Origin: JBBRMY01 sp038230595
GTDB taxonomy: Bacteria > Bacteroidota > Ignavibacteria > Tepidaquicellales > Tepidaquicellaceae
Direction of reading: 5' to 3'
DNA: 41,199 bases
NCBI GenBank assembly: GCA_038230595.1
Contig: JBBRMY010000009.1
Span: 1 to 41,199 of the forward strand
The notes beneath the pieces are model-generated. The model was not told where the DNA came from, did not search any database, and worked only from the letters and a program-made list of their open reading frames with translations. Positions 31,901-38,665 of the stretch are shown piece by piece (position 1 is the stretch's first letter; each line of letters starts with the position of its first letter). Both the position numbers and the translations under genes were made by a program.

Positions 31901-32585
31901 TCTGAGTAGCAGTTGTTGTAGCTGTTGTATAAAGCTGGTCACTTGAAATATTCTGATACGAAGCTGTAATGTCAATTGCTCCGTTTATATTAAGACTGAT
32001 TGTCGGAGGACCGAATATTGTTTCAGATTTAAAAGGAAGCGGTATAGTTATATTAGTGAATTTCTGAAAAAGCTTTGTAAGATCATCATCGGTAGAACCC
32101 TTAAATCTTTCTGATGAAATATCAGAGAAAATAGATTTCTGCCGCAGCTCAGAACGCATCTTTAAATATTGATCCAATGTAAGTATAAGCGGAGCCTTGA
32201 TATCTTCACCATTGAATAGCTGGCGGACAATAACATTATTTAAAGAGTCGAAAGTAACAGTTGTGGTTACCTGAGAGGAATTGTCTAAAAGTAGCGGATT
32301 AAGCGCATTATTACCATTCACGCCATAATCATACTTTTTTTCATAGGTAAAATACTTAATCCGTGCGGAGGAATCTATAGGTATTCTCCTCAATGAATCA
32401 AGCCTGGAAAGCTCCAATGAATCAACAAGTACAATTTTTCCCGTATCAGTAGGATTGTAAGGCGTAACAAAAAGATCAAGCCCTCTTCTTCCCTGAGAAA
32501 AAGTGATATTGCTAAAAGCGAAGAGATTTACTATTATTAAAAATAGGAATGTGGATTGAAATATTATCTTTGACTTTAATTTCAA
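25968..32585 (-). CDS. sprA: Cell surface protein SprA, type IX secretion outer-membrane translocon
   Basis: A 2205-aa protein of the SprA/Sov family. In Flavobacterium SprA forms the very large outer-membrane barrel through which type IX secretion cargo passes, and it is needed for gliding. The signal peptide is about residues 1-30. SprA-specific segments include GPPTISLNINGAIDITASYQ with the TIDADYNTQRTFDFENQ block near 190-290, and SVAYVDDMEGAKK near 820. An Asp/Asn-rich calcium-type stretch (DKNANGLLDPGEDIGLDGLT, DLNGNGSLD) lies near 995-1065. A Pro/Gly linker (SDNPPPPGSKDPNG) lies near 1785. The remainder is repetitive beta-strand sequence. The start is TTG at 32585. Other T9SS genes and C-terminal-domain cargo are not in the window. 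Confidence 0.93.
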   Translation of the reverse strand: MKLKSKIIFQSTFLFLIIVNLFAFSNITFSQGRRGLDLFVTPYNPTDTGKIVLVDSLELSRLDSLRRIPIDSSARIKYFTYEKKYDYGVNGNNALNPLLLDNSSQVTTTVTFDSLNNVIVRQLFNGEDIKAPLILTLDQYLKMRSELRQKSIFSDISSERFKGSTDDDLTKLFQKFTNITIPLPFKSETIFGPPTISLNINGAIDITASYQNISSDQLYTTATTTATQNNINFKQDVQVTAKGKVGDKLTIDADYNTQRTFDFENQLKLKYEGYADEVIQKIEAGNVSLETKSSLIQSTQALFGVRGEFKLGPLTLVGVISQKKSKQETRDFSGGASDQEYTIQPANYSDNNFFIDTLYKTPYRKIFTDGNNNYTDANGIDVSNLQVWAQTEISTTNKRFAILDINLGIHSLDSLSDTLSYVNTPFIQSKRVNGYFRKLDASEYSINLDAGFVTLKTSVPENQAVGITYQLRNNPTSRVGLNDNSNSTGPTNTLILKLVKYPSVSPLDTLAWAQKMKNIYRLPVSNLSRDGFTLNVNFLNPSTNTESPSLPSGRVLLQILKLDRFDVNGSVGTDNLFDYREGYTVLSSSGDIIFPSLEPFKDDINAVASDSIYAFSDIYTKSKTEALIAARNNLYNIKGKARGTAGISNNISLGFNIVQGSVEVRIGNVKLDPNVDYSVDYSTGTVVIKSASALASKDLKISYETNELLQIASKTLLGVRGDYKINDKTSFGFTFMNLKQETLNDKVRIGEEPTNNSMFGVDFTTEFKSKFLTKIVNLLPGYSTKEESSFILKTEAALINNDPNTRKSLIPSDNNESVAYVDDMEGAKKVISLGTTYTTWKMGSIPFTFMNPNLLDPLPVEDSTRQKYRAQMKWFNIANDALIKDIFPLKDVQAGQDRVTPFYISFRPKDRGTYNYNASMDTITDKKKTFNGIMKYLNSTSTDLVSENINFLEFNMRVESYNTILAQNPNAKLYVELGYISEDALPDHVLNTEDKNANGLLDPGEDIGLDGLTDAQEIAKYGLLGPDPTDPSLDNNIARGYDQSKLNGTDQNAGVDGNTRPDTEDLNGNGSLDVLNSYFQYEVSLDTTVNSRIVGRGYNGWAQYRIPLSEFNKKIGNATLTNIQYVRMWMTGLTDSVRLGLVEINLVGNQWVKPNRTDTTYSISVVSIEENPQIYQSPVGGDILRQTVRNQNNQDTKSNEQSLSINVKNLTGLQGRKSARKDYGTTPLDLFNYKTLKLFVNGDPNFQYISETQYDAAMVVRFGTDSNNFYEYRAPVHPDVRPGQPWNSQNEVTINFADLTSVKISRDSVNLSVSVPVPNGPPGSTYTIKGNPSLRTIREFVLSVEKNKIRQGQSSITGSVWFDELRLIRVNNDNGYAFNVTAGLKLADLMQVNFAFSKTDPNFHTIDARVGTLTNGISWDLSGTLNLHKIVNNLFVSMFNDKWANFLNLPLTYRHSEGFVNPKYYPGTDILIDNAVSQKYNQVLAATQNEELARAQSEQIRIQAQTLTTRNEFSLNGFSFNFPSSNYLLKNIINKLSFNLSASFGNSRDITYENKHDFAYNGGVNFGTDFGVSDILNLHIGKIINLGDKYKNAKLYFFFPFIGLTPLFAQNFTANTDFNRSENQQKQRAFLNPDQTSRVFNANRGFKFDWKFIENWIVDLTGNYNFRAGSDLTGLETLRDSLLTPRTESQIFSDIFFNQGVINFGRDLTYAQTVGMNPKFNFPVIDKFLTLSMNYNVTYGWNDPNQLVNTGYTVGASNTLSTNANFKLSEVFNLFKGSGSDNPPPPGSKDPNGTNKDPKSPPKFRRLNSGGLGSISDEQNPLDFFKLLKTFLPDNINVTFSQTNTVLNSSIEGRPGFANFWLYPTANEKLGPSRMYQLGFARDPGRRVANLVNVSDQLNVNNDITFSTMITPILPDNIRLSLNFKTSLGNSVNQVANTNELGLVVNPTSKNDLVTKSFSTFFIGDVEKFDYASTVNGKPFADAVKTGLSKFPFPNWVLSVTGLEKLPIFSEFASSVTLDNSFIADYKEGINTDLSNTQLVTAQQITQSFSPLIGLNINFKQLLGGTFTTNFKVNKSKVYSVLPNINQISVANTSDWSLTANFTKSGFEIPLFGLSLQNDISFALTVSKTLNNPIDYAFAQGFLDKKIGSGSSVLTINPTVQYSLSSRVGLQVFYKLIKTTPSEGSVATIPRTNSEGGLNIKISIQ

Positions 32586-32774
32586 CTACACATGTGTTAA
32601 GTTATCAAATCGTAGAATTTAATCGATAGGGCTTTTTAGTTTTTAACAGAGTCTTAAAATAAAAAATCAAAGCTACAAACAATATAGAAAAAATTTTCTA
32701 CCCGCTAAAAATCCACATTTAAATTAACTGACATTTAGCTGTATCAATTATAATTATTAATAAATTTACATTCA

Positions 32775-35700
32775 ATGGTTATTAACAAAAAAGTCTTAGT
32801 CTTTTTATGCTTAATTGCGTCATTAGTTCCCATGAAATATTCGTTTGCACAATTCGATCCTCATCCTGAATTAGACTGGTTTACTATTGAAACTCAGCAT
32901 TTCCTTATTGATTATCACAACGGTACCGAAAGAACTGCCCAGACAGTTGCAAAGATCGCAGAAGAAGTATATGTTCCTATCACTTCATTATATAAATATA
33001 AGCCAGATGAGAAGGTTATTTTTGTAATAAATGATGTTTCGGATATTGCAAACGGTGCGACTGATTATTATGGCAACAGGATCGAAATATATGCATCACC
33101 TTTGGATTATGACCTGCGAGGTACACATAACTGGCTTCGAAATGTTATTACCCACGAATTTACTCATGATGTTCAGATACAGTCTGCAATGAAATTTTCG
33201 AGGGACATGCCTGCTATATATCTTCAGTGGCTTAACTACGAAAAAGAAAGAAGACCTGATGTACTTTATGGTTATCCAAACGTAATTGTCTCTTACCCTA
33301 TCTCAGGTGTGGGAGTTCCTGCCTGGTATGCAGAAGGAACAGCTCAGTATCAAAGACAGCAGCTATCTTATGATTACTGGGATGCCAACCGTGATATGAT
33401 CTTAAGATCAAGCATTGAAGATAATAATATTCTCTCATGGAATGAGATCGGACAGTTTTCATCTATTACATCTTTAAAAGCAGAGCAGATATATAATACA
33501 GGATTCGGGCTGGTAAGATATATCTCAGATAAATTCGGAGAAGATAAGCTGAGAGAAATATCTCAGGCTTTAAGCGAGCTGGATAACTTCAGTATGGATA
33601 AAGCATTCAGAAGTGCGCTTCATAAAGACGGTATTGAAGTTTACAATGAGTACAAGGCATATTTAAAAAAAGATTATGACCAAAGGCTTGCTGATGTAAG
33701 GACTTCAGTGGTCAAAGGAAAAGTTATTGATACTTTAGGGTTTGCAAATTATTATCCTCATTATTCACCAGACGGGAAAAAAATATCATATCTATCAAAC
33801 CAGGATTTTGATTATGGCACAACTGCTTTAATGCTTTATGATGTTGCCACAAAAAAATCTGAACAGATTACTTTACCTGTTGCGACTAATTATTCATGGT
33901 CACCGGATGGATCAAAAATAATTTTTGCAAAAAGAAATTCTCCGCCTAATATTCACGGAGCTACTATTTATGATCTTTACACATGGGATGTTGAAGCAAA
34001 AAAAGAAACAAGACTTACAGAGAACAAGAGAGCTTATTCACCAGCCTATTCTCGTGACGGCAAGCTGATCTGCTTTGTTGTGAACAGGGACGGAACATTA
34101 AATCTTCAATATGCTGATGCTGACGGAAAAAATAATGAGCCTCTGACTGCTTTCAATAATGGTGAACAGGTTTTTAATCCTGTTTTTACTGCTGACGGTA
34201 AAAAAATAATTTTTGATTATTCTTTTGAAGAATCACGAAAGCTGGCTCAGATAGATATCCAGTCAGGCAATATTGAATACCTTATAGATGAGACAGGACT
34301 TGATTACAGAAATCCATCTCTAAATTCAGACGGAACGAAGATTTATTATTCTTCTAACAAGACCGGGATATTCAACATTTATTCAATGGACATGGCAACA
34401 AAAAATGTAAAGCAGATAACAAATGTTATCGGCGGAGCATTCATGCCTAATGTTGATCAGAACGGAAACCTGGTTTATTCAGAATATACTTCAAAAGGAT
34501 TTAAGATCTCGCAAATTACCGGCTACAATGAAGTCGCTCCTTCATCTCTTGGCTCTTATACACCGGGAGACAGAGTAATTCAGAAATATGCTCAGTTTGA
34601 TTCAACAAATGCTTCGAGCATTAGCTGGAATAACCTGAAAAACTTTAATGATAAGGATGTAAAGAAACTTCCTTCAAAGCCATATGAATCTCAGTTCACT
34701 TCCCTTTTCTTTGTTCCAGTTCTGAGAATTGATAACTATACAAAGGATAATAATTTTCTTGATGCAATAAAGCCGGGCGTTTATGTTTTTTCAAGTGAAG
34801 CAATGAACAGGTATTCAATTTTCGGTGGAGCTTCCATTAACAGAAAACTTGAAAGAGATATTTTTATGCAGTTTCAATATGATAATGGCATGCCATTTCT
34901 TAAGGATTTTTTCACAAAGACTTTAAAGTTCTCACCTGCTTTTAATATAGACGGATATAATGTTTCAAGAAAATCTACAGGCGATCTCATAGCGGGAGTT
35001 GATACAGTTAATGTCGGCATTACCTATGATCTTTTATCTTTTGATATAGGAATGGCATTCAAGCTTTTTAATATCTATCATAATTTCAAACTGGAATACA
35101 CTTACTCAAAATATGCATACAGCCTGGATCCTTTTGTATTGCCACAGAACGGTCTTTCTGTTAGATCGTCATCACAGGAATATTTTAAGGCAAGCAATGT
35201 AGCATTTTTCTACAGGTATGGATATACTTTCCCGAATAGAAATTCTGACATTAATCCTACGGGAAGAAAGATCGATGTTGAGTACGATTATGAATCATCA
35301 AAGCTTAATCCTGAACTTCAGGTGAATGACGACGGAACGACAACGACAAATTTTGAGCAAAGAAAGTTACACAAACTTCAAGCAGAATGGTTTGAAGGAT
35401 TTCCTGTCTTTAAGGATCACTCAGTTTCCTTCAAGTTGAAAGGCGCAACAATTTTCGGACCTCAGGTAGAAGATTTTTATAACTTTTACGCTTCAGGATT
35501 GCCGGGAATGAAAGGTTATCCGTTCTATTCTATAGGCGGCGGAAGAATGTTCACGGCAAATATGACTTACAGATTTCCTTTAGCTACACATATTGATACC
35601 AGGATCTCTCCTCTGTATCTTGATAAACTTTATTTCTCAGTTTACGGAGATATAGGAAATGCATGGGAAGAAAATAATACTTCACTAAGTGATTTCAAAA

Positions 35701-35879
35701 AAGATGTAGGAGCTGAATTAAGACTACAGGCATTTTCATATTATGTATTCCCTACAAGCATATTTCTGAATGCTGCATACGGGCTCGACCAGTTCACAAA
35801 AAGATTCCGCGGCGCAGATGTAACATATGGTAAGGAAGTCAGGCTTTATTTCGGAATACTGTTTGGGTTCGATCTGTAA
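32775..35879 (+). CDS. Secreted gluzincin-like protease / TolB-like propeller / outer-membrane barrel fusion
   Basis: A 1034-aa exported protein (signal peptide cut near residue 26, SFAQ). Residues about 30-310 resemble a peptidase MA-like gluzincin: His127-Glu128-Phe-Thr-His131 (ITHEFTHDV) with Glu187 in WYAEGTAQ as the third zinc ligand. Residues about 320-600 are a TolB/PD40 beta-propeller, with repeats YSPDGKKI, WSPDGSKI, YSRDGKLI, FTADGKKI and LNSDGTKI. Residues about 690-1034 are barrel strands resembling the Omp85/BamA surface-antigen C-terminus (GLPGMKGYPFYSIGGGRM, DIGNAWEE), ending in LYFGILFGFDL. It starts 189 bases from sprA in the opposite direction. Function unknown; surface protein processing or assembly is inferred from the architecture and neighbour. 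Confidence 0.8.
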   Translation: MVINKKVLVFLCLIASLVPMKYSFAQFDPHPELDWFTIETQHFLIDYHNGTERTAQTVAKIAEEVYVPITSLYKYKPDEKVIFVINDVSDIANGATDYYGNRIEIYASPLDYDLRGTHNWLRNVITHEFTHDVQIQSAMKFSRDMPAIYLQWLNYEKERRPDVLYGYPNVIVSYPISGVGVPAWYAEGTAQYQRQQLSYDYWDANRDMILRSSIEDNNILSWNEIGQFSSITSLKAEQIYNTGFGLVRYISDKFGEDKLREISQALSELDNFSMDKAFRSALHKDGIEVYNEYKAYLKKDYDQRLADVRTSVVKGKVIDTLGFANYYPHYSPDGKKISYLSNQDFDYGTTALMLYDVATKKSEQITLPVATNYSWSPDGSKIIFAKRNSPPNIHGATIYDLYTWDVEAKKETRLTENKRAYSPAYSRDGKLICFVVNRDGTLNLQYADADGKNNEPLTAFNNGEQVFNPVFTADGKKIIFDYSFEESRKLAQIDIQSGNIEYLIDETGLDYRNPSLNSDGTKIYYSSNKTGIFNIYSMDMATKNVKQITNVIGGAFMPNVDQNGNLVYSEYTSKGFKISQITGYNEVAPSSLGSYTPGDRVIQKYAQFDSTNASSISWNNLKNFNDKDVKKLPSKPYESQFTSLFFVPVLRIDNYTKDNNFLDAIKPGVYVFSSEAMNRYSIFGGASINRKLERDIFMQFQYDNGMPFLKDFFTKTLKFSPAFNIDGYNVSRKSTGDLIAGVDTVNVGITYDLLSFDIGMAFKLFNIYHNFKLEYTYSKYAYSLDPFVLPQNGLSVRSSSQEYFKASNVAFFYRYGYTFPNRNSDINPTGRKIDVEYDYESSKLNPELQVNDDGTTTTNFEQRKLHKLQAEWFEGFPVFKDHSVSFKLKGATIFGPQVEDFYNFYASGLPGMKGYPFYSIGGGRMFTANMTYRFPLATHIDTRISPLYLDKLYFSVYGDIGNAWEENNTSLSDFKKDVGAELRLQAFSYYVFPTSIFLNAAYGLDQFTKRFRGADVTYGKEVRLYFGILFGFDL

Positions 35880-35889
35880 TTCCCAAAAA

Positions 35890-35911
35890 GGGCAGACACA
35901 TAGGTCTGCCC
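35890..35911. repeat. Family D palindromic repeat
   Basis: GGGCAGAC (35890-35897), loop ACATAG, GTCTGCCC (35904-35911), then CTACA. An inverted copy lies at 37700-37721 and a GGGCGGAC variant at 38633-38654. Confidence 0.8.
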
Positions 35912-35935
35912 CTACAAACATTTTGCAATAACTGT

Positions 35936-35956
35936 GAGACGCGAGCATCGCGTCTC
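35936..35956. repeat. Family C palindromic repeat
   Basis: GAGACGCGA (35936-35944), loop GCA, TCGCGTCTC (35948-35956), then TACA. It is one of three copies in the window. It sits 25 bases after a family D element and 42 bases before ettA. Confidence 0.8.
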
Positions 35957-35998
35957 TACAAAAAAGATTAACAATAAAATTAATAACTAAAACTTTTC

Positions 35999-37678
35999 AT
36001 GGCAGCAGCAGATACTAAAATAATTTTTTCAATGGTGGGAGTTAGCAAAACTTTCCCGCCAAACAAAACAGTTCTAAATAATATTTATCTTTCGTTTTTT
36101 TACGGAGCAAAGATCGGCATCATCGGTCTTAACGGTTCGGGTAAATCAACACTACTAAAAATAATAGCCGGTGTTGAAACTTCCTTTAACGGAGAAGTTC
36201 ATTTCACAAAAGATTATAAGATCGGATATCTTGAACAAGATCCTAAACTTGACGAAACAAAGACCGTAAAGGAAATTGTAATGGAAGGCGTTCAGGAAAT
36301 AGCTGACATACTTAAAGAGTATGAAGAAGTAAATATGAAGTTCGCAGAACCGATGGATGATGACCAGATGACAAAGCTTATAGACAGACAAGGTGTTCTT
36401 ACTGAACTTATAGAACATAAAGGCGGATGGGAACTGGATTCAAAACTTGAACGTGCTATGGATGCGCTAAGGACTCCTGATGGTGATACTCCTGTGAAGA
36501 ATCTCTCGGGAGGTGAAGCTCGCAGAGTTGCACTTTGCAGACTGCTTCTTCAGGAACCCGATATTTTATTATTAGATGAGCCAACTAACCATCTTGATGC
36601 CGAATCAGTTGACTGGCTTGAGCAGCATTTGAAGCAGTATAAAGGTACAGTAATCGCTATAACTCACGATAGATATTTTCTTGATAATGTAGCAGGATGG
36701 ATTCTGGAATTAGACAGAGGTGAAGGAATTCCTTATGAAGGAAATTATTCTTCATGGCTTGATCAGAAGTCTAAGAGATTAGCAATGGAAGAAAAAACAG
36801 AAAGCAAAAGAAGAAAGACTCTTGAACGAGAGCTTGAATGGGTAAAGATGTCACCGAAAGCAAGGCAGGCAAAATCTAAAGCAAGACTTCAGGCATATGA
36901 CCAGCTATTGAATGAAGACGTTAAGCAAAAAGAAGAAAAGCTTGAACTTTTTATTCCGAACGGACCTCGTCTTGGTAATAAAGTTATTGAAGCAAAAAAT
37001 ATTTCAAAATCATTTGGCGACAAATTACTATATGAGAATCTTGAATTCTCGCTTCCTCCTAACGGAATTGTAGGGATAATCGGACCCAACGGAGCAGGTA
37101 AAACTACTCTTTTCAGAATGATAATGGAAAGTGAAAAGCCTGATACAGGTACATTTGATGTAGGTGAAACAGTGAAGCTTGGGTATGTTGACCAGGCGCA
37201 TGCTTCTATCGATCCTGAAAAAAGTGTATGGGAAGTAATCTCCGGCGGAGAAGAATTTGTAATGATGTCGGGAAAGAATTTTAATTCCAGAGCTTATGTA
37301 GCAAAATTTAATTTCTCAGGGGCTGACCAAGGCAAGCTTGTGAAGTCTTTATCAGGCGGAGAAAGAAATCGTCTTCATCTTGCTATGACATTGAAAGAAG
37401 AAGCAAACGTTCTTCTGCTCGATGAGCCGACAAATGATATTGATGTAAATACGTTACGCTCACTTGAAGAAGCACTTGAAGCATTTGCAGGATGCGCAGT
37501 TATAATCTCGCACGACAGATGGTTCCTCGACAGAGTTGCAACACATATACTTGCATTCGAAGGAGATTCACAGGTAACATACTTCGAAGGCGGCTACAGC
37601 GACTACGAAGAAAGCAAAAAGAAACGCCTTGGAGATATGGAACCGAAAAGGATCAGATACAGAAAGCTGATACATTAA
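35999..37678 (+). CDS. ettA: ABC-F protein EttA (energy-dependent translational throttle)
   Basis: A 559-aa cytosolic ATPase that binds the ribosomal E site and gates the first elongation step according to the ATP/ADP level. There are two ABC modules. The first has Walker A GLNGSGKST, signature LSGGEARRVA, Walker B ILLLDEPTNHLD and THDRYFLD. The second has GPNGAGKTT, LSGGERNRLHL, VLLLDEPTNDID and SHDRWFLDR. Between them is the linker arm with a basic KMSPKARQAKSKARLQAYDQ segment. The short toe, arm and overall length fit EttA rather than Uup or other ABC-F types. No promoter was clear; palindromic repeats of family D flank the gene in opposite orientation. Confidence 0.94.
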   Translation: MAAADTKIIFSMVGVSKTFPPNKTVLNNIYLSFFYGAKIGIIGLNGSGKSTLLKIIAGVETSFNGEVHFTKDYKIGYLEQDPKLDETKTVKEIVMEGVQEIADILKEYEEVNMKFAEPMDDDQMTKLIDRQGVLTELIEHKGGWELDSKLERAMDALRTPDGDTPVKNLSGGEARRVALCRLLLQEPDILLLDEPTNHLDAESVDWLEQHLKQYKGTVIAITHDRYFLDNVAGWILELDRGEGIPYEGNYSSWLDQKSKRLAMEEKTESKRRKTLERELEWVKMSPKARQAKSKARLQAYDQLLNEDVKQKEEKLELFIPNGPRLGNKVIEAKNISKSFGDKLLYENLEFSLPPNGIVGIIGPNGAGKTTLFRMIMESEKPDTGTFDVGETVKLGYVDQAHASIDPEKSVWEVISGGEEFVMMSGKNFNSRAYVAKFNFSGADQGKLVKSLSGGERNRLHLAMTLKEEANVLLLDEPTNDIDVNTLRSLEEALEAFAGCAVIISHDRWFLDRVATHILAFEGDSQVTYFEGGYSDYEESKKKRLGDMEPKRIRYRKLIH

Positions 37679-37699
37679 ATATTCATTAATGAATTGTAC

Positions 37700-37721
37700 G
37701 GGCAGACCTATGTGTCCGCCC
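37700..37721. repeat. Family D repeat, inverted copy, likely ettA terminator
   Basis: GGGCAGAC (37700-37707), loop CTATGT, GTCCGCCC (37714-37721) followed by TTTCTTT. Its orientation is opposite to the copy at 35890-35911. It ends 11 bases before the comF ATG. Confidence 0.75.
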
Positions 37722-37732
37722 TTTCTTTATCA

Positions 37733-38455
37733 ATGCTTACAAAAACAAAAGAAATACTCTCCCCTCTTATAGATTTCATTTTTCCACGCATTTGCATAGT
37801 CACTGATGAAAGATTAACTTCCGAAGACTCTTCGAAGTTTTTTAAGAATTCGGTTTTAACTTCTCTGAAAAAAGCAACTTCAGAAGATATCAAGGAAACT
37901 TCCGGCAAAATTCATGCTGATAAATTTCACAGCTTTTACAGGTTTGAAACAGACGATGATTTCCAGACACTTATACATTATTTCAAATATAAAGGGATGT
38001 ATGATATTGGCACTTTCTTTGGTCAGTATATTGGGTTTGACCTCATTGAATATTTTAAAAAGAATAAATTAGAACCTGCATACATTATTCCCGTGCCGCT
38101 CCATAAGACTAAATTCAGAGAAAGAGGATATAATCAGAGTTATTATATTTGTAAAGGTATAAGTGAAGTTACGAAAATTGAAACTGTTGATGATCTGATA
38201 ATCCGGACCAAGAATACTAAGTCACAGACGAAGCTAAAATATAAAGACAGGCAGAAGAATGTGATGGATGCATTTGAACTGAATTCTGAATCAATTTATT
38301 ATTCAAGTAATGTTAAAGATATATTTAAAGAAAAAGATGTGATCATATTGGATGATATAGTAACTACAGGAAGTACAATAAATGAGTGTGCGAGAGTACT
38401 AAAGGAAACAGGTTGCAGGAAGGTGGTGGCGATAACGCTGGGGCTGGCGGTGTGA
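37733..38455 (+). CDS. ComF-family phosphoribosyltransferase-like protein
   Basis: A 240-aa protein of the ComF/amidophosphoribosyltransferase-like family, needed for DNA uptake in some naturally competent bacteria. The PRPP-binding motif VIILDDIVTTGSTINECA is in the C-terminal part, and YIIPVPLHKTKFRERGYNQS plus KNTKSQTKLKYKDRQKNV are the usual family blocks. The N-terminal zinc finger normally seen (two CxxC pairs) is missing; only FPRIC remains. The start is ATG at 37733. An in-frame TTG at 37694 was rejected because it lies inside the palindromic repeat. No other competence gene is in the window. The role is therefore uncertain. Confidence 0.88.
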   Translation: MLTKTKEILSPLIDFIFPRICIVTDERLTSEDSSKFFKNSVLTSLKKATSEDIKETSGKIHADKFHSFYRFETDDDFQTLIHYFKYKGMYDIGTFFGQYIGFDLIEYFKKNKLEPAYIIPVPLHKTKFRERGYNQSYYICKGISEVTKIETVDDLIIRTKNTKSQTKLKYKDRQKNVMDAFELNSESIYYSSNVKDIFKEKDVIILDDIVTTGSTINECARVLKETGCRKVVAITLGLAV

Positions 38456-38528
38456 AAGCAATAACGAATTACGAATATGGACTTGAAAAGCAATTATTTA
38501 ACCACGTTAGTTAACTTTCTGATGGCCG

Positions 38529-38565
38529 TTGGTGACGTTCCGATAAATCGGAACTAAAACACCAA
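38529..38565. repeat. Nested palindrome
   Basis: TTGGTG (38529-38534) with CACCAA (38560-38565) encloses GTTCCGAT (38537-38544) and ATCGGAAC (38547-38554). It lies at the start of a 210-base gap made mostly of such elements. Confidence 0.6.
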
Positions 38566-38599
38566 AGGGCGGCAGCGGAGATTTATTAGGGCGCTGGAT

Positions 38600-38620
38600 C
38601 CCCGATAAAATCATTCGGGG
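38600..38620. repeat. Short palindrome
   Basis: CCCCGA (38600-38605) pairs with TCGGGG (38615-38620) over a 9-base loop. It looks like part of a decayed repeat resembling the sequence near 18590-18640. Confidence 0.5.
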
Positions 38621-38632
38621 AAATAAAGAGAA

Positions 38633-38654
38633 GGGCGGACACGCAGGTCCGCCC
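38633..38654. repeat. Family D repeat, GGGCGGAC variant
   Basis: GGGCGGAC (38633-38640), loop ACGCAG, GTCCGCCC (38647-38654), then CTACAAT. It lies just after the minus-strand aminotransferase gene end and could end transcripts from both sides. Confidence 0.8.
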
Positions 38655-38665
38655 CTACAATATTT

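Noticed and set aside
32586..32774. Promoter pair for sprA and the fusion gene
   Set aside because: A TAGCTTTG box is present on the minus strand near 32667, but no TTG lies at the right distance; the plus-strand candidate has a 15-base spacer, so neither was listed.
37694..37732. TTG start for ComF upstream of ATG
   Set aside because: The 13 extra codons are the family D palindrome translated; homologs begin near the ATG.
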